Of a stretch of 63,308 bases of DNA, positions 18,012-26,090 are shown piece after piece. The notes under the pieces are model-generated. The model ran no database searches. It saw nothing but the letters and a program-made list of their open reading frames with translations, and was not told where the DNA came from. The translations under genes were made by a program, and so were the position numbers. How positions within the stretch are numbered: position 1 is the stretch's first letter; every line of letters begins with the position of its first letter. Source of the stretch: Anaerolinea thermolimosa (GTDB taxonomy: Bacteria; Chloroflexota; Anaerolineae; Anaerolineales; Anaerolineaceae); NCBI RefSeq assembly GCF_001050195.2, contig NZ_DF967965.1, forward strand, positions 3,174,726 to 3,238,033, written 5' to 3'.

Positions 18012-18041
18012 AAAAACTGCGGAGCCGTTGGCTCCGCAGTT
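18012..18041 (-). terminator. Attenuator terminator in the aroH operon leader
   Basis: On the minus strand a perfect 12-bp stem AACTGCGGAGCC / GGCTCCGCAGTT with a 3-nt loop runs straight into TTTTT. It sits between the leader ORF stop and the aroH ribosome binding site, so it would end transcription before aroH unless the stem is prevented from forming. Confidence 0.9.
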
Positions 18042-18105
18042 GCGTTTGAGATAGGGATTCTCGCCCGCTTAAGCTCCGCCGCCGGCAACCGGGGTGCGTT
18101 TGCCG
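18037..18105 (-). promoter_or_regulatory. Antiterminator and pause-hairpin segments of the attenuator
   Basis: Three segments precede the terminator's 3' arm on the minus strand. Segment 1 (CGGCAA, 18105-18100) pairs with TTGCCG (18088-18083). Overlapping segment 2 (CGGTTGC, 18091-18085) can instead pair with GCAACTG (18043-18037), with one G-U pair, taking over the first five bases of the terminator 5' arm. This is the 1:2 / 2:3 / 3:4 arrangement of classical amino-acid attenuators. Ribosomes stalled on the Tyr/Phe codons would cover segment 1 and favour 2:3. Confidence 0.7.
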
Positions 18106-18152
18106 TAAAAATAAAAGTAATAGTAGCGGGGAGAAAGCGGTCGGGTCTGCAT
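18069..18152 (-). CDS. Tyr/Phe leader peptide of the aroH-aroQ operon
   Basis: A 27-codon ORF, ATG 18152 to TAA 18069, encodes [20 protein letters not shown] followed by PVAGGGA. Residues 10-16 are seven consecutive aromatic codons, five Tyr and two Phe; there is no Trp. It begins 11 nt after the -10 box, so the mRNA has only about 5 nt before the ATG and no Shine-Dalgarno site. The stop codon lies 28 nt before the terminator stem, and the ribosome at the stop would mask the antiterminator segment. Role inferred: ribosome stalling at low Tyr/Phe-tRNA allows read-through into aroH. Confidence 0.85.
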   Translation of the reverse strand: MQTRPLSPRYYYFYFYGKRTPVAGGGA

Positions 18153-18163
18153 GATTGTGTTCA

Positions 18164-18192
18164 AGTTTAGCGCGACTGACCGGGAAAGTCAA
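18164..18192 (-). promoter_or_regulatory. Promoter of the aroH operon
   Basis: TTGACT (18192-18187), 17-bp spacer, TAAACT (18169-18164) on the minus strand: a good sigma-70-type promoter. Transcription should start near 18157, just before the leader peptide ATG. Confidence 0.85.
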
Positions 18193-18225
18193 GAGGGTAT
18201 TTTGCATTGACAGAGGGTATTTTGC
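18192..18225 (-). repeat. Two 14-bp direct repeats abutting the aroH operon -35 box
   Basis: AGAGGGTATTTTGC (plus strand) occurs at 18192-18205 and again at 18212-18225, identical and 20 bp apart, about two helical turns. The first copy touches the -35 hexamer. This is the geometry of a protein binding site for an activator or repressor; the protein is unknown. Confidence 0.6.
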
Positions 18226-18241
18226 CGGTTTTTTAAATCTC

Positions 18242-19081
18242 TCATCCGCCCGAATGCAACGCCTGTTTCAATGCACGGATAAAATCAGCCGCGGCCTGTG
18301 CCGGGTGCCCGTCCCTGCCAGCCGCCTCAATCAGCGCCGAGCCGACGATCACCCCGTCGGCCAGTTGCCCCACCAGGCGCGCCTGTTCTGGGGTCGAAAT
18401 ACCAAACCCCACCGCCAGGGGAGTGCAGGCCACCTGACGTACCCGGGCGATAAAATCGGCCAGCCCGGGGGGCAATTCACTGCGGGCGCCGGTCACCCCG
18501 GTCAGCGAGACCAGGTATAAAAAGCCCCCGGTGCGCCCGGCCACCAGCGCAACCCGTTCTGGCGGTGACGTGGGAGAAACCAGATACACCAGCGCCAGCC
18601 CGTGGTCACGGCAGGCCGCCTCCAGTGTTTCCGCTTCTTCAGGAGGTAGATCCGGGACGATCAACCCATCAGCCCCGCTCCTGGCGGCATCGGCTACGTA
18701 GCGTTCCACACCATAAGCCAGGATTGGGTTGACGTACCCCATTAACAGGAACGGCTGACGCACCCCCCGACGGCGTAATTCAGCCGTAAGCTCCAGGCAG
18801 GCACGTACACTCATACCTTTCTCAAGGGCCATGTGGGTGGAATGCTGTATGGTGGGGCCATCCGCCAGTGGATCTGAAAATGGCACCCCCAGTTCGATCA
18901 GGTCTGCTCCGGCTTCAGCCATGGCTTCAATCACTTCCAGTGAAGTGGGGGCATCCGGGTAGCCAAGCGTGAAGTAAGGCATCAAAGCCGCATATCCGGC
19001 CTCCCTGGCCTGCTGGAAGGCCCGCGAAATCCGCTGTATACCGGAGCCGGTGAGTACCGTAGAAGCTTCAGAGATTGTCAC
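18242..19081 (-). CDS. trpA: Tryptophan synthase alpha subunit
   Basis: 279 aa. Catalytic Glu is in [20 protein letters not shown] and the catalytic Asp is in [28 protein letters not shown] and [12 protein letters not shown] form the phosphate site. It cleaves indole-3-glycerol phosphate to indole for the beta subunit. It is the last gene of the trp operon and overlaps trpB by 4 nt. No intrinsic terminator is visible before the aroH promoter 50 bp downstream, so read-through into the aro operon is possible. Confidence 0.97.
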   Translation of the reverse strand: MTISEASTVLTGSGIQRISRAFQQAREAGYAALMPYFTLGYPDAPTSLEVIEAMAEAGADLIELGVPFSDPLADGPTIQHSTHMALEKGMSVRACLELTAELRRRGVRQPFLLMGYVNPILAYGVERYVADAARSGADGLIVPDLPPEEAETLEAACRDHGLALVYLVSPTSPPERVALVAGRTGGFLYLVSLTGVTGARSELPPGLADFIARVRQVACTPLAVGFGISTPEQARLVGQLADGVIVGSALIEAAGRDGHPAQAAADFIRALKQALHSGG

Positions 19082-20295
19082 ATCTCCTCCTTTCCAAGAG
19101 CCTTCAGAATGGTCTCCAGGTCTTTGTCACCCCGCCCGGAAAGATTCACCAGCAAAATATCATCGGCTGAAAGTTGCGGCGCCAGGCGGATGGCCTCAGC
19201 CACCGCGTGAGACGACTCAAGCGCCGCCAGAATGCCCTCACTGCGCGCCAGGTACTGAAAGGCCCTCAGCGCACTGCGGTCGTCAGCCGTGGTGTATTCG
19301 GCCCGCCCCTGATCGCGCAAAAAGGCATGTTCTGGCCCCACCGCGGCATAATCCAGCCCGGCAGAAATAGAATGGGTCTCGGCCACCTGGCCGTCTTCGT
19401 CCTGAAGAACCCAGGTGTAGGTACCGTGCAGCACGCCGGGACGCCCGCGTTTGGGATCGCTGAAGCGCGAGGCATGGCGCCCGCTTTCCAGGCCTTCGCC
19501 GCCGGCTTCTACGCCAATCAGGCGCACACCGGGGTCATCGCGGAAGGCATGGAACAGGCCAATGGCATTGGACCCGCCTCCCACGCAGGCAATGCAGGCA
19601 TCGGGCAGGCGGCCAGCCTGTTCGAGAATTTGTGCACGGGCTTCCAGACCAATCACCGCCTGAAAATCGCGCACCATGGTAGGGTACGGGTGCGGCCCCA
19701 GGGCAGAACCCAGCAGGTAATGGGTATGGCTCACATTGGTTACCCAGTCGCGAATGGCTTCATTGACCGCATCTTTGAGCGTGCGGCTTCCACTCTCCAC
19801 CGGGCGCACCTCGGCCCCAAGCAGGTGCATCCGCTGTACATTGGGCTGCTGACGCGCCATATCCACCGACCCCATATAGACCACACACTCCAGGCCGAGC
19901 AGCGCTGCCACCGTGGCGGTGGCCACCCCGTGCTGGCCGGCGCCAGTTTCAGCTACCACCCGGCGCTTCCCCATGCGCTTCGCCAGCAAAGCCTGCCCCA
20001 GAGCATTGTTGATTTTATGTGCCCCCGTGTGCGCCAGGTCTTCCCGTTTCAGATAAATTCGCGCCCCACCCAGCTCGTCACTGAGGTGGGCGGCAAAGGT
20101 CAGCGGGGTCGGGCGCCCCACATATTCTCGCAGCAGGCGGGCAAACTCAGCCTGAAAGGACGCATCAGCCTGCGCTTCAAGATAAGCCTGCTCCAGCTCG
20201 GCGACCGCCGGCATGAGCACTTCGGGGATAAACTGCCCCCCGTAAGGGCCAAACTTGGTCGAAAGTTGGGTAAGAGATTGGGTTGAGGTAATCAT
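19078..20295 (-). CDS. trpB: Tryptophan synthase beta subunit
   Basis: 405 aa, class TrpB1 by length and by its pairing with trpA. PLP-binding Lys is in [15 protein letters not shown], the phosphate loop is [15 protein letters not shown], and [19 protein letters not shown] is conserved. It joins indole to serine-derived aminoacrylate. Start and stop overlap trpF and trpA by 4 nt each, consistent with translational coupling and equimolar subunits. Confidence 0.98.
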   Translation of the reverse strand: MITSTQSLTQLSTKFGPYGGQFIPEVLMPAVAELEQAYLEAQADASFQAEFARLLREYVGRPTPLTFAAHLSDELGGARIYLKREDLAHTGAHKINNALGQALLAKRMGKRRVVAETGAGQHGVATATVAALLGLECVVYMGSVDMARQQPNVQRMHLLGAEVRPVESGSRTLKDAVNEAIRDWVTNVSHTHYLLGSALGPHPYPTMVRDFQAVIGLEARAQILEQAGRLPDACIACVGGGSNAIGLFHAFRDDPGVRLIGVEAGGEGLESGRHASRFSDPKRGRPGVLHGTYTWVLQDEDGQVAETHSISAGLDYAAVGPEHAFLRDQGRAEYTTADDRSALRAFQYLARSEGILAALESSHAVAEAIRLAPQLSADDILLVNLSGRGDKDLETILKALGKEEM

Positions 20296-20945
20296 GGAAG
20301 ATCTCCTTTTCCTTCGGCGGCTGCCATTCTGGCGGCCTGAACAAATTGTTTCATCCGCAGCACATCTTTATGCGGGGGAGAACTTTCTACCCCCGAAGCC
20401 ACATCCACCCCCCAGGGGCGCACCTGGCGCACAGCCCCGGCGACATTCTCAGGCCGCAACCCGCCAGCCAGTAAAACAGGCGCCCGTCTGGCAAGTTCGC
20501 TGGCCAGCTCCCAGCTGGCCGGGGTGCCTGTACCACCGTACTCTCCGGGGCGATAAGCGTCCAGCAGCCAGGCGGGAGCCTCACCCCGCGGCGGGTAAAG
20601 CCTTGAAAGCGCCTCCAGGTCTGATGAATTGGCCGGGCGCAGAGCTTTGAAAGCCCGCTTTCCAAGCGCGTTCACAACCTCGGGTGGCTCATCTCCCGAA
20701 AGCTGGGCCAGATCCAACCCGCAGGCATCCAGAATGGCCTGAATCTCGTCCAGGGGGGCGTTTACAAACACCCCTACACAGGTCACCCCCGTGCCGCGCA
20801 AACCGGCCACAATCTCTGCGCAAACCCCCGGCGACACAAAGCGCGGACTGGGCGGATAAAAGTTAAAGCCCAGCAGATCAGCCCCGGCCCCCACAGCTGC
20901 CAGGGCGTCTTCCAGCGAGGTAATCCCGCAAATTTTGACCTTCAT
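20292..20945 (-). CDS. trpF: Phosphoribosylanthranilate isomerase
   Basis: 217 aa. It begins [20 protein letters not shown], with the catalytic Cys in KICG, and continues with [14 protein letters not shown]. The catalytic Asp lies in [14 protein letters not shown], and [15 protein letters not shown] plus [11 protein letters not shown] form the phosphate site. Monofunctional, not fused to trpC as in enterobacteria. 4-nt overlaps on both sides. Confidence 0.97.
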   Translation of the reverse strand: MKVKICGITSLEDALAAVGAGADLLGFNFYPPSPRFVSPGVCAEIVAGLRGTGVTCVGVFVNAPLDEIQAILDACGLDLAQLSGDEPPEVVNALGKRAFKALRPANSSDLEALSRLYPPRGEAPAWLLDAYRPGEYGGTGTPASWELASELARRAPVLLAGGLRPENVAGAVRQVRPWGVDVASGVESSPPHKDVLRMKQFVQAARMAAAEGKGDLP

Positions 20946-21730
20946 CCCACCAGCTCCCTCACTTTAGCCGCGGTATCCTGTGCCGCCACCAGCGCCTCGC
21001 CCACCAGCAGTGCATCTACCCCGGCCTCGGCGAGCACGTCTACGTCGGCTCGCGTGTGAATGCCGCTCTCGGCCACCACCACCACTCCCGGCGGAATATG
21101 CGGACGCAGGCGCAGAGTGGTCTCAAGGCGCACCTCAAAAGTACGCAAATCACGGTTATTAATCCCGATGATCTGTGCCCCGGCCTTCATGGCTACCTCA
21201 AGCTCAGGAAGGTTATGCACCTCTACCAGGGCGGCCATACCCAGCTCCTCTGCCAGTCTGGAAAAATCGCCGAGCTGTGCGAACTCCAGGCAGGCCACGA
21301 TGAGCAAGATCGCACTGGCACCTGCCGCACGCGCCTCATAAATCTGACTTTCCTCCAGAATAAAATCCTTCCGCAACACGGGGCGTCGGGGTTGCAGTGC
21401 CGCCACCTGACGAAGGTGCTCCAGGCTCCCCCCGAAAAAACGTTCATCGGTAAGCACACTGAAGGCTGAAGCCCCGTTATCACGGTAAGCCTGTGCCAGG
21501 CGGAGGGGGTCGAAGTCAGCCCCGGCCAGAAGCCCGCGCGAGGGAGAGGCGCGCTTGATCTCAGCGATGAGACGTGGCCGGGCATGGAGCGGGCGGCGGA
21601 TGGCGGCCTTAAAATCCAGGGAGGGCAGGGCGTTCCCGGCCGCCGCTCGCACGTCTGCCAGCGAGGTTAACGCTTTTCGCGCGGCCAATTCGGCGCGTTT
21701 GTGGGCAAGAATCTCGTCCAATCGGCTCAT
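20942..21730 (-). CDS. trpC: Indole-3-glycerol phosphate synthase
   Basis: 262 aa. It starts with the helical DEILAHKRAELAARKA extension. The barrel has IAEIKRASPSRGLL with the catalytic Lys, VLRKDFILEESQIYEARAAG, IIGINNRDLRTFEV and VAESGIHTRADVD. It closes the indole ring from CdRP. Its ATG overlaps the trpD stop by 4 nt. Confidence 0.97.
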   Translation of the reverse strand: MSRLDEILAHKRAELAARKALTSLADVRAAAGNALPSLDFKAAIRRPLHARPRLIAEIKRASPSRGLLAGADFDPLRLAQAYRDNGASAFSVLTDERFFGGSLEHLRQVAALQPRRPVLRKDFILEESQIYEARAAGASAILLIVACLEFAQLGDFSRLAEELGMAALVEVHNLPELEVAMKAGAQIIGINNRDLRTFEVRLETTLRLRPHIPPGVVVVAESGIHTRADVDVLAEAGVDALLVGEALVAAQDTAAKVRELVG

Positions 21731-22749
21731 TGCACAAAGCTCCCGGAGAAGGCAACCAGTTCTTCCAGTTTGGCCAGCGCTGCCCCGCTGGAAAGGGAGT
21801 GTTCGGCTTCGGCCAGCGCCATACGGAAATCACCACTATCAGCCGCCAGCGCCGCCGCACTGTTGAGCAAAACCACATCGCGGCGCGGAGAGTCATCCTC
21901 CCCGGCAAGCAGGTCACGCAGCATGGCCGCGTTCCGGGCAGGTTCTCCGCCGCGCAACAATTCAGGGTCGGCCCGGCGCAGCCCCAGTTCTACAGCATCG
22001 AGGGTGAAGGTATCCACCCGCCCATCATGCAGATGACTGATGCGGTTCGGCCCACCCGTTGAGAGTTCATCCAAACCGCCGTGCCCGTGCACCACAAAGG
22101 CCGCCTGCCCGCCCAGTTCACCGAGCACCTCGGCAATCGGATCGGTGAGGGTGGCATCGTACACCCCGATCAATTGATGCGTGGCCCCTGCCGGGTTGGT
22201 CAGCGGTCCGAGCAGGTTGAAAATGGTGCGCTGCCCCAGTTCACGGCGTGGGCCAATGGCATGTTTCATGGCAGGATGAAAGCGGGGAGCAAACATAAAG
22301 CCAATCCCTACCTGCTCAATACAGGCGGCTACCTGCTCAGGGGTGAGCTCAATATTGACTCCCAGAGCGGCCAGCACATCGGCACTTCCACACTGCGAAG
22401 AAGCCGCCCGGTTGCCATGTTTGGCCACCCGGCGACCCGCCCCGGCGATGACAAACGCGGCGGCAGTGGAAATGTTAAAGGTATGGGCTCCATCTCCCCC
22501 TGTGCCAGCCGTATCCAGCAGAGGGGTGCCGTCGGGACGGTAGGGCACCCGGCTGGCCTGGGCGCGCATGGCACGCGCCGAACCCACAATCTCATCCACC
22601 GTCTCGCCCTTCATGCGCAGGGCCACCAGATACCCGCCGATTTGTGCGGGGGTAGCCTGCCCGGTCATGATGATGGTCATGGCCTCTTCGGCTTCCGCAG
22701 CAGTCAGGTTTTCGTGACGAATGATTTTATTGAGGAATGGTTTCAACAT
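21727..22749 (-). CDS. trpD: Anthranilate phosphoribosyltransferase
   Basis: 340 aa from ATG 22749, chosen because AAAGGAGAATTGCG precedes it; the open frame begins nine codons earlier. The motifs LDTAGTGGDGAHTFNIST (PRPP loop), VAKHGNRAASSQCGSADVL and GPLTNPAGA are intact. It transfers phosphoribose from PRPP to anthranilate. Not fused to trpG. Confidence 0.97.
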   Translation of the reverse strand: MLKPFLNKIIRHENLTAAEAEEAMTIIMTGQATPAQIGGYLVALRMKGETVDEIVGSARAMRAQASRVPYRPDGTPLLDTAGTGGDGAHTFNISTAAAFVIAGAGRRVAKHGNRAASSQCGSADVLAALGVNIELTPEQVAACIEQVGIGFMFAPRFHPAMKHAIGPRRELGQRTIFNLLGPLTNPAGATHQLIGVYDATLTDPIAEVLGELGGQAAFVVHGHGGLDELSTGGPNRISHLHDGRVDTFTLDAVELGLRRADPELLRGGEPARNAAMLRDLLAGEDDSPRRDVVLLNSAAALAADSGDFRMALAEAEHSLSSGAALAKLEELVAFSGSFVQ

Positions 22750-22776
22750 CGCAATTCTCCTTTTCTGGCAAACCAC

Positions 22777-23349
22777 TTACCCGAGTGGCTTCAGTTGTAA
22801 GAAATTCGAAAGGATCATCCGCCCGGCCTCCGTGAGGATCGACTCCGGGTGGAACTGCACCCCAAAAATGGGATATTCCCGATGGCGCAGGCCCATCAAT
22901 TCACCGGTACGGGTAAAAGCCGTCGCCACCAGGGGTTCTGGCAGGGGCTCGGCGACCACCAGCGAATGGTAACGGGTAGCCTCAAAGGGACTGGGCAACC
23001 CCGCAAAGAGATCCTCTCCATAATGGTAAATGGGAGACGTCTTGCCGTGCATCAGGTGCGGGGCGCGCACCACCTGCCCACCAAAGACCGCACCAATGCA
23101 CTGATGCCCCAGGCATACCCCCAGCAATGGTCGGCGCACTCCCAGACGGCGAATCACAGCATTGGAAATCCCCGCATCCTCTGGTTCGCCCGGCCCCGGT
23201 GAAATAACCACACGGTCGGGGTTAAGCTCCTCCAGTTCATCGACGGTAATGGCATCATTGCGGAAAACACGCACATCTTCTCCCAGCTCACCCAGCAGCT
23301 GGGCCAGGTTATAGGTAAACGAGTCGTAATTATCGATCAGAACCAGCAT
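22777..23349 (-). CDS. trpG: Anthranilate synthase, glutamine amidotransferase subunit
   Basis: 190 aa class I glutaminase. Nucleophile Cys is in [17 protein letters not shown], His-x-Glu in [14 protein letters not shown], and the N-terminus is [20 protein letters not shown]. It supplies ammonia to TrpE. It might also serve 4-amino-4-deoxychorismate synthase, as in Bacillus, but no second component-I gene is seen here. A gap of 27 nt separates it from trpD. Confidence 0.96.
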   Translation of the reverse strand: MLVLIDNYDSFTYNLAQLLGELGEDVRVFRNDAITVDELEELNPDRVVISPGPGEPEDAGISNAVIRRLGVRRPLLGVCLGHQCIGAVFGGQVVRAPHLMHGKTSPIYHYGEDLFAGLPSPFEATRYHSLVVAEPLPEPLVATAFTRTGELMGLRHREYPIFGVQFHPESILTEAGRMILSNFLQLKPLG

Positions 23350-23373
23350 ATCGCGCCTCCTTTTCTTCCTCCG

Positions 23374-24858
23374 TCAGGCCAGCGATGATTTTTCAGCCAT
23401 TTCCACCGCCACCGCCAGCGCACGCGCTTTATTAAGCGATTCCTGATATTCCAGTGCAGGGTCTGAATCGGCCACCACCCCTCCTCCGGCCTGTACAGAA
23501 ACGGTTTTCCCGCGCATTACCATGGTGCGAATGGCAATACAGGTATCCATAGAACCATCGGCGGCGAAGTAACCCACCGCCCCGGCGTAAGGGCCCCGCG
23601 GGGTCGACTCAAGCTCATCGATGATCTGCATGGCGCGAATCTTGGGGGCCCCGGTAACCGTGCCCGCCGGGAAGGTGGCGCGCATCAGGTCAAACGCATC
23701 TAACTCCGGGCGTAAACGCCCTTCTACATGCGAGACGATGTGCATCACATGTGAATACCGCTCCACCTGCATCAGTTCCGAGACTCGCACCGTGCCATAT
23801 TCACACACCCTCCCCAGGTCATTTCGCGCCAGATCCACCAGCATCACATGCTCCGCCCGCTCTTTGGGATCACCCAGCAGGTCTTGCTCCAGAGCAAGGT
23901 CTTCAGCGGGGGTTTTCCCCCGCGGGCGGGTACCGGCAATGGGGCGAATGGCCGCCGTACGACCCTCCAGGCGCACATGCATCTCTGGCGATGCACCGAT
24001 CAGCCGCAAAGGTTCACCTCCTGCCAGGCTGGCAAAATCGAAAAAGAACATATAGGGCGATGGGTTAAGCCGCCGTAAAGCACGGTAGATATCGAAAGGT
24101 GCGGCTTCGGTTTCACGGCTGAGTCGCTGTGACGGCACCACCTGAAAGATATCCCCCGCGGCAATATATTCTTTGGCTTTCAAAACATTGGCCATATACC
24201 GCTCACGAGGCACATTGGAGCGCATCTCGGTAGAAACAGCCGCTACACCCCCCGCAGGTACTGCACGCGGCGGCAACGGCGAGGCCAGGCGGGCTTCCAG
24301 TTCATCCAGGCGAGCCTCAGCCGCGGCGCGGGCCACAGATTCTGGCCCATGGGGGGCGGGGTTGGCAATCAGCAGGAGCCGCCCGAAGGCATGGTCAAAG
24401 GCCACCAGGGTATCGGCCAGCAGGAAGATTGCATCGGGTAAATCGGGGTGCGGGCGCAGGGACACGCTCGGTTCAAAGAAACGCATCATTTCATAACCAA
24501 GGTAACCCACCAGACCGCCCGTGAAGCGCGGCAGTCCGTGCAATGGTTCACGGCGCAGAGGTTCAAGCTCGGCCTTTAAGGCGCCTAACGGGTCAGAAAC
24601 AATGCGCTTCTCCACCTCATCGGCAGAATGAATCTCCAGGGTGTTCCCGCGTACCACACAGGCGCGGGCCAGCCCCGCCCCGATAAAGGAATAGCGCGCC
24701 ACGCGTTCACCGCCGGTCACCGATTCCAGTAAAAACGAAGGCCCCGTTCCGGCCAGCTTAAGATAGGTGGAAACCGGCGTTTCTAAATCTGCAGGCAATT
24801 CACGCACCAGAGGGGCGCTTGCCTGGATCGTGGTTGGTGAAGAAATTGGTTGGTTCAT
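23374..24858 (-). CDS. trpE: Anthranilate synthase component I
   Basis: 494 aa from ATG 24858 after GATGAGGTGAAAAGG. The frame stays open through the leader terminator, but that part is regulatory RNA. The tryptophan feedback site LLES is present (FLLESVTGG). Catalytic blocks are NPSPYMFFFDF, IRPIAGTRPRGKT, EHVMLVDLARNDLGRV and GTVTGAPKIRAMQI. It converts chorismate to anthranilate. First gene of trpEGDCFBA, preceded by a T-box leader, so control is expected both at the enzyme and at transcription. Confidence 0.97.
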   Translation of the reverse strand: MNQPISSPTTIQASAPLVRELPADLETPVSTYLKLAGTGPSFLLESVTGGERVARYSFIGAGLARACVVRGNTLEIHSADEVEKRIVSDPLGALKAELEPLRREPLHGLPRFTGGLVGYLGYEMMRFFEPSVSLRPHPDLPDAIFLLADTLVAFDHAFGRLLLIANPAPHGPESVARAAAEARLDELEARLASPLPPRAVPAGGVAAVSTEMRSNVPRERYMANVLKAKEYIAAGDIFQVVPSQRLSRETEAAPFDIYRALRRLNPSPYMFFFDFASLAGGEPLRLIGASPEMHVRLEGRTAAIRPIAGTRPRGKTPAEDLALEQDLLGDPKERAEHVMLVDLARNDLGRVCEYGTVRVSELMQVERYSHVMHIVSHVEGRLRPELDAFDLMRATFPAGTVTGAPKIRAMQIIDELESTPRGPYAGAVGYFAADGSMDTCIAIRTMVMRGKTVSVQAGGGVVADSDPALEYQESLNKARALAVAVEMAEKSSLA

Positions 24859-24889
24859 CCTTTTCACCTCATCATCGTTCAGATAAAAC

Positions 24890-24922
24890 AAAAACCTCTC
24901 CCGTCGTATGGGACGAGAGAGG
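24890..24922 (-). terminator. T-box regulated terminator before trpE
   Basis: The minus strand carries CCTCTC-T-CGTC, a short loop, then GACG-G-GAGAGG, followed by TTTTT, ending about 30 nt before the trpE start. It begins right after the T-box sequence, so it is the terminator half of the switch. Confidence 0.9.
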
Positions 24923-25219
24923 TTTCCCGTGGTGCCACCCAATTTAGGCCGCTGTTCTTATAAAAAAACCCGTCGTGACGACGACGGGTAAGAAAAGCCA
25001 GCCTCACTCTGGGGTACGCCGGACAGGTCCGGTTATACCCTTTGCCCGGATAACGGCGGCAACTCCGGCGCGGGCTACTCGGCCAGGCCTTTCACCCTGC
25101 AGCTCTGAGAACCATTCCGCGCCACCGTGCGGGCAGCCCTTTCACCGTCTGACTGCTCTCTGTGCCGCCTGTGCGGCGCGTACTCTTTCTCTTCACAGCT
25201 TTTCTTCGTTCAATTGTTG
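24895..25219 (-). ncRNA. Tryptophan-type T-box leader of the trp operon
   Basis: The T-box sequence GGGTGGCACCACGG is at 24940-24927 (minus strand). Within it, TGGC would pair with the NCCA end of the tRNA; the C demands discriminator G, as in tRNA-Trp. Upstream, the stem I region carries AGAGAG (in CACAGAGAGCAG), GGTGAAAG, and a candidate specifier TGG at 25114-25112 in GGAATGGTTCTC. T-box RNAs bind uncharged tRNA and switch the antiterminator on. Both the specifier and the discriminator point to Trp, fitting the downstream genes. Stem boundaries were not folded computationally. Confidence 0.88.
24962..24989 (-). terminator. Extra terminator-like hairpin inside the T-box leader
   Basis: ACCCGTCG / CGACGGGT (8 bp, 6-nt loop) is followed by a T-run on the minus strand, just before the T-box sequence. 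It occupies the stem III position but has the form of an intrinsic terminator. Confidence 0.6.
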
Positions 25220-25225
25220 CTGCTG

Positions 25226-25254
25226 TTTATAGCAAGGTTAACTGCATTTGTCAA
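25226..25254 (-). promoter_or_regulatory. Promoter of the trp operon
   Basis: TTGACA (25254-25249), 17-bp spacer, TATAAA (25231-25226) on the minus strand, close to the sigma-70 consensus. The predicted transcript begins near 25219, at the 5' edge of the T-box leader. Confidence 0.9.
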
Positions 25255-25276
25255 GGATGATTTTCTCCCATTTTTT

Positions 25277-26089
25277 TCAACTGCTGGCACTGCTGTAATT
25301 GCGCAGTCCGCGCTTCCAGGCCAGTCGCACCAACCCCAGCAAGAGGAAAGGCAGCAACAATGCCCAGCCCAGGTAAACGGAGGGCATTTTCTTCAACACA
25401 AACATCGGCGGAAAATTGGTGACCACAAAAATCGGCAGAATGAAAACCCCGATCTGCTGGATCCAGCGATTGTAAATATCCATCGGCATGTTGTTGAAGT
25501 CCCAAAACGAGTCGGTGATCTCGGCAATGGCGCTGGTGTTCATCAACCAGAAAGAGAGAATCTGCGGCAACAGGAAAAGGCAATAGCTGACCACCGAACT
25601 GATCCCCAGAAAACCCAAATAGCCCCCCACCGTCACCAGGTTTACCGGGATGCTCAACCGTGCCCAGGCGATACAGACCATCACCGCCCCCGCCAGAGCA
25701 TCCACACTGAAAATGGTCAGGTCAGCCTGGCGCAGGGTAGCCATGAACTGCAGGGATACCGGCTTGGTGAGGATCAGATCAAGATCGCCGTCTTTGATCT
25801 TCCCGCGCAGGCCAAAGTTGTTGATCATGTACAACCCGGCATAAACCGCCGTGAGGAACACGAAGGTGCCGATAAAAAGCAAAATTTCATCCGGTGAGAG
25901 GCCATGAATGCTCACCCCCGAACGGTACACCACCACCACATACGAAAGCTTCACCAGCAAATACCCCGATTCCATTGCCAGATTGCCGATGAAATTGAAC
26001 CGGTATTCCATCTGCGCCATCAGGCTATTCTTGAGGAAAAGCCGGTAAATGAGCCAGTGTTTTTTAATCTCACGCCAGAGTTCGTTCAT
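25277..26089 (-). CDS. ABC-2 type permease (PF06182-like), subunit 2
   Basis: 270 aa from ATG 26089, preceded by GGGGGGATAG; the open frame starts seven codons earlier. It has six hydrophobic segments and the pattern NSLMAQMEYRFNFIGNLAME near the N-terminus, typical of the paired ABC-2 proteins with the ATPase upstream. LRGKIKDGDLDLILTKPVSLQFM is the cytoplasmic coupling-helix region of this family. With the next two genes it forms an exporter of unknown substrate. It follows the other permease stop by 1 nt. Confidence 0.88.
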   Translation of the reverse strand: MNELWREIKKHWLIYRLFLKNSLMAQMEYRFNFIGNLAMESGYLLVKLSYVVVVYRSGVSIHGLSPDEILLFIGTFVFLTAVYAGLYMINNFGLRGKIKDGDLDLILTKPVSLQFMATLRQADLTIFSVDALAGAVMVCIAWARLSIPVNLVTVGGYLGFLGISSVVSYCLFLLPQILSFWLMNTSAIAEITDSFWDFNNMPMDIYNRWIQQIGVFILPIFVVTNFPPMFVLKKMPSVYLGWALLLPFLLLGLVRLAWKRGLRNYSSASS

Positions 26090-26090
26090 C

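Noticed and set aside
18069-18152. A T-box or tyrosine riboswitch in front of aroH instead of a leader peptide
   Set aside because: No T-box sequence (GGGTGG-type) and no long stem I are present; the leader is only about 170 nt.
18164-18192. Possibility that the Tyr/Phe ORF is a chance ORF in the aroH untranslated region
   Set aside because: Seven consecutive aromatic codons, its placement at the promoter, and the match of stop codon and segments to an attenuator make chance unlikely, though conservation has not been tested.
19174-20286. 370-codon plus-strand frame opposite trpB
   Set aside because: Antisense shadow with no conserved sequence; trpB is unambiguous.
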